Shown here piece after piece: positions 19,707 to 28,548 of a stretch of DNA of 64,000 bases. Under the pieces are notes generated by a model, which saw nothing but the letters and a program-made list of their open reading frames with translations, was not told where the DNA came from and ran no database searches. How positions within the stretch are numbered: the stretch's first letter is position 1; each line of letters begins with the position of its first letter. Both the position numbers and the translations under genes were made by a program. The DNA is from Paludisphaera borealis (GTDB lineage: Bacteria > Planctomycetota > Planctomycetia > Isosphaerales > Isosphaeraceae). The DNA lies in contig NZ_CP019082.1 in assembly GCF_001956985.1 (NCBI RefSeq), forward strand, positions 7,068,001 to 7,132,000, written 5' to 3'.

Positions 19707-21359
19707 TCAGGTCAGGCCGATGATGTTTCCCTCGGCGTCGACGTCGATCCGCTCGGCGGCGGGACGCAGGGGCAGACCGGGCATCCGCATGATCTCGCCG
19801 GTCAGGGCGACGAGGAAGCCCGCGCCGGCGGCGATCTCGACGTCGCGGACGTTGAGGGTGAAGCCCTGCGGTCGGCCTCGCAGCTTGGGATTGTCGGAGA
19901 GCGAGTCCTGCGTCTTGGCCATGCAGATCGGCAACTGGCCGTAGCCGAGCTGGGTCGCCTTGCGGAGCTTCTGTTCGGCGGCCTGCTGGATGACGACGCC
20001 CGCCGCGCCGTACATCGCCTTGGCGATCCGCTCGATCTTGCGTTCGGCCGGCCAGTCGAGCGGGTAGAGCGCCTGAAAAGGGGTTTCTGGGACGGACGCG
20101 GCGGCGACGACCTTCTCGGCCAGGTCGGTCGTTCCCGCTCCTCCCTTACCGAAGACGTTGGCCGTCGAGCAAGGGACGTTCCGCGACTTGCAGAAGGCGT
20201 GGACCAGTTCCAGCTCTTCGGGCGTATCGGCCGCGAACTGGTTGATCGCCACGAGGGTCGGCTTGCCGAAGTTCGCGGCGCTGTCGAGATGGGCCGCCAG
20301 GTTCACCAGCCCGCGCTCGACGGCCGCCGGATCGGGCTTGGTGATCTCCGAGAGGGCCACGCCGCCGTGCATCTTGAGGGCGCGGATGGTGGCGACGATG
20401 ACCACGGCCGCCGGGTTGAGGCCCGCCGAGCGGCACTTCAGGTCGAAGAACTTCTCGCCGCCGAGGTCGAAGGCGAAGCCGGCCTCGGTCACCGCGTAGT
20501 CGGCGGACGCGAGCGCCATGCGGGTCGCCAGGACCGAATTGCAACCGTGGGCGATGTTCGCGAACGGGCCGCCGTGGACGAACGCGGGCGTCGACTCGGT
20601 CGTCTGGACGAGGTTGGGGAGGATCGCCTCCTTGAGGATCGCCGTCATCGCCCCCGTCACGCCGAGCCGGCCGGCCAGCACGGACGAGCCGTCGCCGCCG
20701 AAGCCCACGAGGATGCGGTCGATCCGCTGGCGGAGGTCGGCGAGCGACTCGGAGAGGCAGAGGATCGCCATCACCTCGCTGGCCGCCGTGATGTCGAACC
20801 CGCTTTCTCGCGGGACGCCCTGGGAGTGGCCGCCGAGGCCGATGACGATCTTCCGCAACGACCGGTCGTTCATGTCGAGCGCCCGCTTCCAGAGGATGCG
20901 GGTCGGGTCGAGATCGAGGTCGCGGAAGTAAAGGCGGTTGTCGATGGCGGCGGACAGCAGGTTGTTCGCGGCGGTGATCGCGTGGAAGTCGCCGGTGAAC
21001 TGGAGGTTGATTTTGTTCGACGGCTCGACCTTGCTGAGGCCGCCTCCGGTCGCCCCTCCCTTACGGCCGAAGACCGGCCCCATCGAAGGCTGGCGCAAGG
21101 CCAGGGCCGCTCGCCGGCCGATCCTCCACATCCCCTGGGCCAGGCCGATCGACGTCGTCGTCTTGCCCTCGCCGGCCGGGGTCGGCGTGATCGCCGAGAC
21201 CAGGATCAGCTTGCCCGCCGGCCGCCCGCTCGCGGTCAAGGCGTCGAGGTGCACCTTGGCCTGGTCGCGCCCGTAGGGCTCCAGGAACTCGGGTGCGATG
21301 TCGAGGTCGCGGGCCACGTCGACGATTGGTCGCAAGCCGCCTCCATTGGTTCCAGCCAT
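19707..21359 (-). CDS. fhs: Formate-tetrahydrofolate ligase
   Basis: A 550-residue enzyme that makes 10-formyl-THF from formate, THF and ATP in one-carbon metabolism. Diagnostic features are the P-loop TPAGEGKTTTSIGL near residue 60, LRQPSMGPVFGRKGGATGGG, FTGDFHAITAANNLL, and GFAFDLGGEKFFDLKCR. Length and order match the family. The DUF983 gene ends 6 bases upstream on the same strand, so they are co-transcribed. Confidence 0.95.
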   Translation of the reverse strand: MAGTNGGGLRPIVDVARDLDIAPEFLEPYGRDQAKVHLDALTASGRPAGKLILVSAITPTPAGEGKTTTSIGLAQGMWRIGRRAALALRQPSMGPVFGRKGGATGGGLSKVEPSNKINLQFTGDFHAITAANNLLSAAIDNRLYFRDLDLDPTRILWKRALDMNDRSLRKIVIGLGGHSQGVPRESGFDITAASEVMAILCLSESLADLRQRIDRILVGFGGDGSSVLAGRLGVTGAMTAILKEAILPNLVQTTESTPAFVHGGPFANIAHGCNSVLATRMALASADYAVTEAGFAFDLGGEKFFDLKCRSAGLNPAAVVIVATIRALKMHGGVALSEITKPDPAAVERGLVNLAAHLDSAANFGKPTLVAINQFAADTPEELELVHAFCKSRNVPCSTANVFGKGGAGTTDLAEKVVAAASVPETPFQALYPLDWPAERKIERIAKAMYGAAGVVIQQAAEQKLRKATQLGYGQLPICMAKTQDSLSDNPKLRGRPQGFTLNVRDVEIAAGAGFLVALTGEIMRMPGLPLRPAAERIDVDAEGNIIGLT

Positions 21360-21365
21360 TGCGGT

Positions 21366-21752
21366 CTAATCCTCAGTCAACGAATGAGTTTCCCCGCGGT
21401 CGTCCCGCAAGGGGTCGATCCACTGATCGAAATGAACCCAGATTACCCGTGAATATTGCCAGATCCAGGGAACGAACGGCAAGCACAGTCCCCATGCCAG
21501 CAACACGAGGCGAAACAAAGACCAACTCGGGATCAGCAAATGCAAGATCAACGTCAGCAGCGCGATGATCGGGATGCCGGCCCCGTAGCTCACGTACATC
21601 GCCCCGGTGAAGTACCCCGGATCGCCGCGGTCGAAGTCGAGCCCGCACCCCGGGCAGTCGTCGTACATCGAGAGCGGCGAACGGAACATCGCGTGTCCGC
21701 ACTGGGGGCAGCCGCGGCTAACCATTACCGACGGGGAGAAGCGGTACTTCAT
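21366..21752 (-). CDS. DUF983 family membrane protein
   Basis: A 128-residue protein with an N-terminal zinc-ribbon-like part (CPQCGHAMFRSP...CPGCGLDFDRGDPGY) and two membrane helices (IPIIALLTLILHLLIPSW, LFRLVLLAWGLCLPFVPWIW). This is the DUF983 layout; the function of the family is not known. It precedes fhs by 6 bases on the same strand. Confidence 0.82.
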   Translation of the reverse strand: MKYRFSPSVMVSRGCPQCGHAMFRSPLSMYDDCPGCGLDFDRGDPGYFTGAMYVSYGAGIPIIALLTLILHLLIPSWSLFRLVLLAWGLCLPFVPWIWQYSRVIWVHFDQWIDPLRDDRGETHSLTED

Positions 21753-21772
21753 GGCACCTCGAAATCAGGAAT

Positions 21773-22174
21773 TCAAGACGACGGCTTTGACGACCCGACG
21801 CCGGTCAGCTCGACCGTCGAGGCACCGAGATGGACTATGCGATGTTCGTCCGTCAACCGCCATCGATTCAGGCCGGGTGGAGTCTGCCAGGCGATGAATG
21901 CTACCAAAGCCGAGATGATCGGGCCGGAGATTTCGATGGGAACGTTCCAATTCGCGAAGCCGATCGCGGCGGTCGCAGAGGCCAGAATCATAATGCCCGG
22001 GGCTACGAAGACGACGTCGTAGGCGGGGATGATCCACCTCCCGGTCATGAAGCGCCCCGGCAGGCTCAATGGAGGGTGATATCCGAGTAAATACAAGCCG
22101 CCGTGGCGGAATAGCGAAATCGCGAACACACCCGCCGTGCAAATGTTCGTGAACCCGACGGCGTCGGCTCGCAC
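21773..22174 (-). CDS. Small hypothetical membrane protein
   Basis: A 133-residue frame with several hydrophobic stretches (ICTAGVFAISLFRHGGLYLL, VVFVAPGIMILASATAAIGF, GPIISALVAFIAWQ). No family was recognised. It lies 20 bases upstream of the DUF983 gene on the same strand, which supports co-transcription. The GTG start at 22174 has no clear ribosome site, so the N-terminus is uncertain. Confidence 0.5.
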   Translation of the reverse strand: MRADAVGFTNICTAGVFAISLFRHGGLYLLGYHPPLSLPGRFMTGRWIIPAYDVVFVAPGIMILASATAAIGFANWNVPIEISGPIISALVAFIAWQTPPGLNRWRLTDEHRIVHLGASTVELTGVGSSKPSS

Positions 22175-22372
22175 GGTGAATCGTGACGCGAGGCAAGCGA
22201 GAGCGAACTTCGAGCTGATCCCTTGTTCCGTTTCGCTTGGGTGTGGACCGATTCCGCGGCAAGGATGGTCATATCCGCTTGCCCTGATCGCCGTGAAGCC
22301 AATCCTGGCCGTGTCTGGGTGCCGGGCCGGATCCGCCGGCGGGCTCGGGGGATGCCTCGGAGCGGTCTCGAG

Positions 22373-23197
22373 TCAGCCTTCCAGCCAGGAGAACCGGCTC
22401 CCCCAACCCCGTCGGATCCAGCGGGCCAGCAGCTCCGTGCGGCTGGATACGCCGAAATGCCGGAAGATCAACTTGACGTACTGATTCACGGTGTGCGGGC
22501 TCAACCGCAGCCGGGCCGCGGCCTGCTTGTCGCCGTCGCCCTCGAGCAGGCAGGCCAGGACCTGCCGCGCGCGGGGCGGCAGGTCGCGCGGCGACGGGTC
22601 GGTGAACCGCGCCAGCGGACCGCCGACTAGCGGTGCGAGCACCGCGGCCGTCTCGCGCACCAGCCGGAGTTCGCGGGCGTCGAAGTCGCGACGCCTCCTG
22701 CCACGGAAGATGACCAATCCGAAGTTGTTATCCGACGCGTGCGGGATCGGGCGGAAGCACCACAGGATGTGGTCCGCGCCGAAAGAGGTCATGGTCCTCT
22801 GGTACTCGGCCGAGGTGTACCACGGGCGGTCGGCCCGGAGGTCGGTCCGGCGCAGGCAAAAGCCCTCGGCGGGATCGAAGTATCGGAAGCCCTCGACCAT
22901 GGTCGGCATGTAGGTGTCGGGCTCGCGGTTGAAAGCCTCGAAGTGGGCGTCGAACGCGCGACGCGGGACGAAGCCGGCCTGCCAGCCGAGGGTGACCGTC
23001 CCCAGGTCGCGCGGCCTACCGGAGCGGCAGCCCGCCATCTCGCCGAGGATGCCGAGTTCGGCGTCGATCAGGCGCGCCAGGCCCGACAGGGCGTGCTCGC
23101 GCCAGGCGTGGCGGTCGTCCCCCAGGTCGCGGCAGTCGCCGAGGAGCCCCGAGATCGCCCTGCAATCCTCAGCCCTGATGCGCGCGGACTTCGCCAT
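22373..23197 (-). CDS. LuxR-type transcriptional regulator
   Basis: A 274-residue protein whose last 65 residues form a GerE/LuxR helix-turn-helix (LPPRARQVLACLLEGDGDKQ, then LSPHTVNQYVKLIFRHFGVS). The N-terminal 200 residues look like a GAF/PAS-like sensor domain rather than a receiver; no phosphoacceptor Asp motif was seen. It is divergent from the PEP-CTERM gene across a 181-bp spacer, so that gene is a candidate target. Confidence 0.82.
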   Translation of the reverse strand: MAKSARIRAEDCRAISGLLGDCRDLGDDRHAWREHALSGLARLIDAELGILGEMAGCRSGRPRDLGTVTLGWQAGFVPRRAFDAHFEAFNREPDTYMPTMVEGFRYFDPAEGFCLRRTDLRADRPWYTSAEYQRTMTSFGADHILWCFRPIPHASDNNFGLVIFRGRRRRDFDARELRLVRETAAVLAPLVGGPLARFTDPSPRDLPPRARQVLACLLEGDGDKQAAARLRLSPHTVNQYVKLIFRHFGVSSRTELLARWIRRGWGSRFSWLEG

Positions 23198-23378
23198 CGG
23201 AAGAAGACCTCTTTTGCCAGTCGATTCTCACGGCGACTCCCTGATTCTAGGGAATGGCCGGCGCGGAGAGAAACTGTAAGCTCCCTTCAGGCCGCACGGA
23301 GCGCCGTGCCGCACACAAGAGTAGGTCACCCGCACGGGCGAACCCTCGCCGTCGCGCACAGAAGGGAGAGGCACGAGG

Positions 23379-24377
23379 ATGTTGCGTCGAAGAATCTCCA
23401 CTCCCGCCGCGGGCGGGCCGATCCGGGGACTGGTGTGCCGGATCGCCCTGGCGGCGATCGCCGTGGCCGGCCCATCCGCCCGGGCGGGTTTCATCGAAAA
23501 CCACGCCTCCACACGCGCCACGGCCGGGCATCATCCCGGGTCGGTCTCGGACGACATGGATTCGGGCCAGTTTAGCGCCACTTCCTCCGCCTCGGACAAC
23601 GGGGGCGGGTACTCTTCGGGTTCGATCGTCGGCACTTCCAGTTCGGCGACAGCGGAAGGCTCCTCCCATGGGTTCAGCCTTCGCGTCGAAGCCAATTACA
23701 AATTCGTGGGTCTCGATGTCGAGGGAGGCGCCTCGGCAAATGCGTCGTGGGAAGACCTTCTCTTCCTGAGCACCTACCACCCGGACATCGTCGGTAACAC
23801 GATCCGACTCAACTTCCGCGCGCAAGGGGAGGTTTTCCGCTCAGGCGATTCTCTCGGCGGGGGGGGATCGAGTGTTGGGCTGAACCTGGCGGGATCGAGC
23901 TACGACGTATCCTGGATGACAACCAGTGCTGCATATGTGAATCGCACCGGGAACGGGCTGGTTCATAGTGGGTGGGATTCATTTTCCGGTGGGGCGGCTG
24001 CCTTCGATGGGTGGACACACATCGACATCCCAATTCTCTTTGGTGTGGGAGGTCCGGGCACGGGATACTTGGGGACGGGTGGAGTTTACTTCAGCGTCAA
24101 CCTGGGCGCTCAGACCGGCGGTCGGGCCAGCTCGGGCCCCCTCGGCGCCGACCTTCATGCCTGGGACCCATTTCAGTTCGTCTCCGTCACCCTCCCGGAC
24201 GTGGGCAACGTGACCCCCGAGTCCTTGGGCGTCGGCATCACCTTCGATTCGGGGATCTCCTCTCCGAACCTGGCGACCGTTCCCGAGCCGTCGAGCCTCG
24301 TCCTGTGCGGCACTGGCGCCCTCGGATTCTGTTGCTTCCTGCGTCGCGGACGGAAGCCCCGGGAAACTCGGCGATGA
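23379..24377 (+). CDS. PEP-CTERM sorting-domain exported protein
   Basis: A 332-residue protein with a signal peptide (about residues 1-36) and a C-terminal sorting signal: VPEPSSLVLCGTGALGFCC, then a basic tail RRGRKPRETRR. The mature part is Gly/Ser-rich beta-type sequence with no recognised domain. PEP-CTERM proteins are processed by exosortases, and none is encoded in this window. A strong GGGAGAGG site precedes ATG 23379. Confidence 0.85.
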   Translation: MLRRRISTPAAGGPIRGLVCRIALAAIAVAGPSARAGFIENHASTRATAGHHPGSVSDDMDSGQFSATSSASDNGGGYSSGSIVGTSSSATAEGSSHGFSLRVEANYKFVGLDVEGGASANASWEDLLFLSTYHPDIVGNTIRLNFRAQGEVFRSGDSLGGGGSSVGLNLAGSSYDVSWMTTSAAYVNRTGNGLVHSGWDSFSGGAAAFDGWTHIDIPILFGVGGPGTGYLGTGGVYFSVNLGAQTGGRASSGPLGADLHAWDPFQFVSVTLPDVGNVTPESLGVGITFDSGISSPNLATVPEPSSLVLCGTGALGFCCFLRRGRKPRETRR

Positions 24378-24390
24378 TGTAGGCGGGCGG

Positions 24391-24411
24391 CCCAGGTTGG
24401 AACAACCTGGG
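24391..24411. terminator. Hairpin after the PEP-CTERM gene
   Basis: A perfect 9-bp stem CCCAGGTTG / CAACCTGGG with a GAA loop lies 14 bases after the stop codon. No U tract follows. The bases just after it (24421-24434) match the arm of the palindrome at 2942, so it may belong to a dispersed element. Confidence 0.5.
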
Positions 24412-24477
24412 TCGCGGAGCGTTGGGTGGCCCGGTAAGCACCCGTCAGGGCGAAGATCGTTGTTTTTTGCTCCGTTG

Positions 24478-24720
24478 CTATCGGATCCCTAATATCGCCC
24501 CGATCTCCTCGGCGAGATCGGACGCTTGCGCCACCATCTTGCCGACCGCCAGCGCGCCGGCCCCGTCGACCGCCGCCGCCCATACGCCACGGCTGAGCGA
24601 CGACGTCTGATTGATCTTGTCGCCTAGCGCCCCGATGCTCGCCGACGCATCCATAGTGCCCCTCTTGAGGCCCGATGCGTCGGTCGTCATTCTGATCGCG
24701 ATCTTTCCGATAAGTGCCAT
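24478..24720 (-). CDS. Short protein like the N-terminus of a phage tape-measure protein
   Basis: An 80-residue frame beginning MALIGKIAIRMTTDASGLKR and continuing with alternating Ala/Gly and helical sequence (VWAAAVDGAGALAVGKMVAQ). The opening resembles the start of tail tape-measure proteins, which are normally many hundreds of residues long. The frame stops soon after, so this is probably a remnant or a short relative. No other phage gene lies nearby and the ribosome site is weak. Confidence 0.4.
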   Translation of the reverse strand: MALIGKIAIRMTTDASGLKRGTMDASASIGALGDKINQTSSLSRGVWAAAVDGAGALAVGKMVAQASDLAEEIGAILGIR

Positions 24721-24863
24721 GTCGATTCTTGCTCGTACGTACTGGACGGCCTTCCGGGATGAGCGCCGAACAGAGAGCGACTTCTTCTTCTGACCGGCCG
24801 AATAGCCTCGGATCGGACTCCCGCCATGACGCCGATCCGAGTCCTCCCACGACCGCCGCGCTG

Positions 24864-26900
24864 TTATTTCAAATACTTCGCGAGCCAGTCGTGAATCTCA
24901 CGCCACCAGACGATGCGATTGGGCGGCTTGGCGATCCAGTGGCCCTCGTCGGGGAACCAGACGTAACGGCTGGGGACGCCCCGGCGCTGGAGGCTGGTGA
25001 ACATGCCGAGTCCCTGGGCGTCGGGGACGCGAAAGTCGAGTGCGCCGTGGATCACCAGGGTCGGCGTCTTGAACTGGCCGGCGAAGAAGCTGGGCGAGCG
25101 CTCGCGGTAGTGCTCGAATTTCTCCCAGGGCGGTCCGCCGTACTCCCAGTCGGGGAACCACAGTTCCTCGGTCGTCCCGTACATGCTCACCAGGTCGAAG
25201 ACCCCGGCGTGGCTGACGAGCGCCTTGAAGCGGTCGGTGTGGCCGCAGATCCAGTTGACCATGAACCCGCCGTACGACCCGCCGGCCGCCGCGATCTTCG
25301 TCTTGTCGAGGAACGGGTACGCCTCAAGCGCGTGGTCAAGCCCCTTCATGAGGTCGTCGTAGACTTTGCCCGTCCAGTCGAGGCTGATCTGGTCGGTGAA
25401 CTTCTGACCGAACCCGGTCGACCCACGGGGGTTGATCGCCACCACCGCGTAACCGGGCGCGGCGAACAGCGAGTAGTTCCACCGCCCGTGCCATTCGTCG
25501 TGCCAGGCGCCTTGCGGGCCGCCGTGGATCAGGAAGAGGACCGGATACTTCTTCTGGGGATCGAAGCCCGGCGGCTTGAGCAGCCAACCCTGGACCTTGT
25601 CGCCGTCGGCCCCGTCGAACGTGAACGACTCCAGCGGCGAGAGCGAAACCTGCGCGAGCAGGGGGGCGTTGTGCGAGGTCAGGACGGTCGGCTTCGGAGA
25701 GCCTTCCTTCAACACGTGGACCTCGGCCGGCCGATCGGCCGCGTGGTGGAGGAAGGCGATGCTCTTGCCTCCCGGCCCCATCGAGATCGACGTGTTGACG
25801 CCGCCGGTCGCCAGCCGCTCGGGCGCCTCGGCGCTCTTGGGGACGCGAAGGGTCACGATCGGCTCGGTCCCGTGGTCGTCGATGACGGCGGCGAGGGTGT
25901 CGGCCGTCTTCCACGCGAACTCCTGGACCGGTCGGTCGAGATGCGAGCTGACGTCGATCGTCTCGCCCGTTTCGAGATTCCGAACGCGGAGGCCCCAGAG
26001 GTCCGACTCGAAGCCGGGCTTCGACTGCGACACATAAGCGAGGTGCTTGCCGTCGGGCGAATACGACGGCTGGCCGTCGGCCGCGGGATTCGACTCGGTC
26101 AGGTTCTTCGCCTCGCCTCCCGTTGCGGGGACGGTCCAGATGTCGGTGTTCGTGGACCAGGCGGCATCCTTAAGCGGCTCGGCGACGAACGCGAGGCTGG
26201 CGCCGTCGTGCGCCCAGGCGTAGTCGCCCGATCCGCCGAACGGGGCCGGGGGGGTGTTCACTTCGAGCTTGGGCGTCAGGTCGACGGCCTGGCCGGTGGC
26301 GACGTCGGCGACGAACAGGTGGCTCTTCTTGCCCTCGTTCCAGGCGTTCCAGTGACGGATCATCAGGTGATCGTAGGTGCGAACCTTGCTCTTCTCGGCT
26401 TCCTTCTCCTTGTCCTTCGCGGCGGTCTCCTCGGGGGTCTTGCCCGGGTAGACCTCGGCGGCGAAGGCGATCTTGTCCCCCTTGGGCGACCAGATCGGAC
26501 CGTTGACGTCGATCGGCAGCTTGGTGACCTGGCGGGCCTCGCCGCCGTCGATCGGCAGGAGCCAGACCTGCGACGACCCGCTCCGGCTGGAGACGAACGC
26601 GACGCTCTTGCCGTCGGGGCTCCAGCGCGGGTGGTTGTTCACGCCCGTCGCGGTCGTCAGCCGCTTGGGCTCGCCGCCGTCCGAGGAAACCAGCCAGAGG
26701 CTGCTGTTCGTCTTGTCGGTCGAGCGGTCCAGCTCGGAGACGACGTAGACGATCGAACGGCCGTCGGGCGCGAGCTGAGGGTCGCCGACCGCCTTCACGG
26801 ACAGCAGGTCGTCGACCGTCATCGGCCGGTCGGCCGCCTCAAGACTGGCGCTAGCGGCGATCGAAACCACGAAGAGTGCTCCTGTCATCCAGCGTTTCAC
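24864..26900 (-). CDS. Exported S9-family (prolyl oligopeptidase-like) peptidase
   Basis: A 678-residue protein with a signal peptide (WMTGALFVVSIAASASLEAA), an N-terminal beta-propeller of WD40-like/TolB repeats (WSPDGKSVAFVSSRSG, YSPDGKHLAYVSQS), and a C-terminal alpha/beta-hydrolase domain. The nucleophile serine is in AAGGSYGGFMVNW near residue 545, the Asp in GALDFRVPDAQ, and the His in PDEGHWI. This is the S9C/DPP-V-like layout. It probably cleaves oligopeptides in the periplasm. The POT peptide transporter gene is 26 bases upstream, so peptide degradation and uptake are likely linked. Confidence 0.9.
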   Translation of the reverse strand: MKRWMTGALFVVSIAASASLEAADRPMTVDDLLSVKAVGDPQLAPDGRSIVYVVSELDRSTDKTNSSLWLVSSDGGEPKRLTTATGVNNHPRWSPDGKSVAFVSSRSGSSQVWLLPIDGGEARQVTKLPIDVNGPIWSPKGDKIAFAAEVYPGKTPEETAAKDKEKEAEKSKVRTYDHLMIRHWNAWNEGKKSHLFVADVATGQAVDLTPKLEVNTPPAPFGGSGDYAWAHDGASLAFVAEPLKDAAWSTNTDIWTVPATGGEAKNLTESNPAADGQPSYSPDGKHLAYVSQSKPGFESDLWGLRVRNLETGETIDVSSHLDRPVQEFAWKTADTLAAVIDDHGTEPIVTLRVPKSAEAPERLATGGVNTSISMGPGGKSIAFLHHAADRPAEVHVLKEGSPKPTVLTSHNAPLLAQVSLSPLESFTFDGADGDKVQGWLLKPPGFDPQKKYPVLFLIHGGPQGAWHDEWHGRWNYSLFAAPGYAVVAINPRGSTGFGQKFTDQISLDWTGKVYDDLMKGLDHALEAYPFLDKTKIAAAGGSYGGFMVNWICGHTDRFKALVSHAGVFDLVSMYGTTEELWFPDWEYGGPPWEKFEHYRERSPSFFAGQFKTPTLVIHGALDFRVPDAQGLGMFTSLQRRGVPSRYVWFPDEGHWIAKPPNRIVWWREIHDWLAKYLK

Positions 26901-26926
26901 GATTCCATTCCTCCGTCATGCGACTC

Positions 26927-28444
26927 TCAAACGCGCCCGTGCGACATCTTCACCAGAACCGGCGTCAGCGCCAGCATCATCACCCCGGGGACGAACGCCA
27001 TGGCGCCCAGGAAGGCCCAGAGGTTGAGATGATACGGCTCCAGCGTATGCTCCATGATCCCCGCCAGGTAGTTCGCCGCGGCCGTGCACAGGAACCAGAA
27101 CGCCATCATCAACGAGGCGATCCGCGGGTGGGCGAGCCTGTTGACCAGCGAGAGACCGATCGGCGAGACGAACAGTTCGGCCACCGTGAAAATGAGATAG
27201 ACCGAGAGCAGCCACAACGGCGAGATCAGCCCCTGTTTCGATTGCTTGTCGGCGAAGTACATCACGGCGAAAGCCGAGGACAGAAGCACCAGGCCGAGCC
27301 CCTGCTTCGCGACCGACGGCAGCGGGAAGTTCCGCCGCGCCAGCGCCGTCCAGAGGATCGCGAAGAGGGGGGCGAGCGTGACGATGAAGATGGGATTGGC
27401 CGACTGGAAGACCGAGGTCGGCACCGTCCAGCCGAAGATGCTTCGGTCCGTCTTCTCGTCGGCGAACAGGTTGAGCGTTCCGCCCGATTGTTCGAAGCCC
27501 ATCCAGAAGACGACCGAGAACAGGCTGATGGTCACGATCACGCCGAGGCGCTGCCAGTCGGCCCGAGTGAACGGCTCGTGCAGCTCGTTCATCTCAGCCT
27601 TGGCGCGGGGCTCGGTGGCCAAGATGAACAGGAGCAAGCCGCCCAGCAGGATCGTCCCGCGATAAAGGAAAGAGAGCGCCGCCGTCGACGCCCAGGCCGG
27701 CGACCAGTACGGCTGAAGCGAGGGCCAGGCCCGGATCAGACCGAACACTCCGAGGGCCACGACGCCCGAGATCACGCCGATCTCGACCCAGTCCGCCGGC
27801 CTCAGCTTCGGTTCAGCCCCGGCGTCGCGCCAGGGAGGCAGCCCCGCGCTCTGGAGCAGCCTCTGGGTGAAGACGAACGTCAACAACCCGAGGATCATGC
27901 CGACGCCCGCGCTCGCGAAACCGTAAGGCCATCCCACCCACTCGCCGAGCGGGCCGCTGACCAGGGGAGCCAGGAGCGCTCCCAGGTTGATTCCCATGTA
28001 AAACAGCGTGTAGGCGCCGTCGAGCCTGTGATCGCCCTTCGGGTAGAGCGACCCGACCATCACGGAGATGTTCGGTTTGAAGAAGCCGTTGCCGACGATC
28101 ATCAGGCCGAGGCCCAGCGGGAGCAGCTCGCGCTGGGTGAGCGCGAACTGGCCGAGCGCCATCAGGGTTCCGCCGATGAACACCGCTTTCCGCTGTCCCA
28201 GATACAGGTCCGCCAGCCGGCCGCCGATGAGCGGGGTCAGGTAGACCAGGCCGGTGTAAATCGCGTAGACGTTCAAGGCGTCGCCGCGCGAGTAGCCCAT
28301 CGCCTTGGTCAGATAGAGGACCAAAAGCGCCCGCATCCCGTAGAAGCTGAACCGCTCCCACATCTCGGTGGTGAACAGGGCGTAGAGGCCGGGGGGATGC
28401 GATTCGAGCTTGGCGGGTGGAACGGTTTCGACGGTTTGCGACAT
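26927..28444 (-). CDS. POT-family proton-dependent peptide transporter
   Basis: A 505-residue membrane protein of the POT/PTR2 family. The N-terminal signature EMWERFSFYGMRALLVLYL carries the conserved ExxER-type motif for proton-coupled uptake. GMILGLLTFVF and VGNGFFKPNISVMVGSLY are further family blocks, and about 12-14 helices are visible. It would import di- and tripeptides. It lies directly upstream of the S9 peptidase gene on the same strand. Confidence 0.9.
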   Translation of the reverse strand: MSQTVETVPPAKLESHPPGLYALFTTEMWERFSFYGMRALLVLYLTKAMGYSRGDALNVYAIYTGLVYLTPLIGGRLADLYLGQRKAVFIGGTLMALGQFALTQRELLPLGLGLMIVGNGFFKPNISVMVGSLYPKGDHRLDGAYTLFYMGINLGALLAPLVSGPLGEWVGWPYGFASAGVGMILGLLTFVFTQRLLQSAGLPPWRDAGAEPKLRPADWVEIGVISGVVALGVFGLIRAWPSLQPYWSPAWASTAALSFLYRGTILLGGLLLFILATEPRAKAEMNELHEPFTRADWQRLGVIVTISLFSVVFWMGFEQSGGTLNLFADEKTDRSIFGWTVPTSVFQSANPIFIVTLAPLFAILWTALARRNFPLPSVAKQGLGLVLLSSAFAVMYFADKQSKQGLISPLWLLSVYLIFTVAELFVSPIGLSLVNRLAHPRIASLMMAFWFLCTAAANYLAGIMEHTLEPYHLNLWAFLGAMAFVPGVMMLALTPVLVKMSHGRV

Positions 28445-28548
28445 GAGCTTGGGTTCCTCGACCGAATGGTGCGCGCGTCCGCGACCGGCTTCTCCCTGGG
28501 CCTGATCAGAGTAATCGAAGCCGGACGGAAACCCAAGAGCTTACACGC

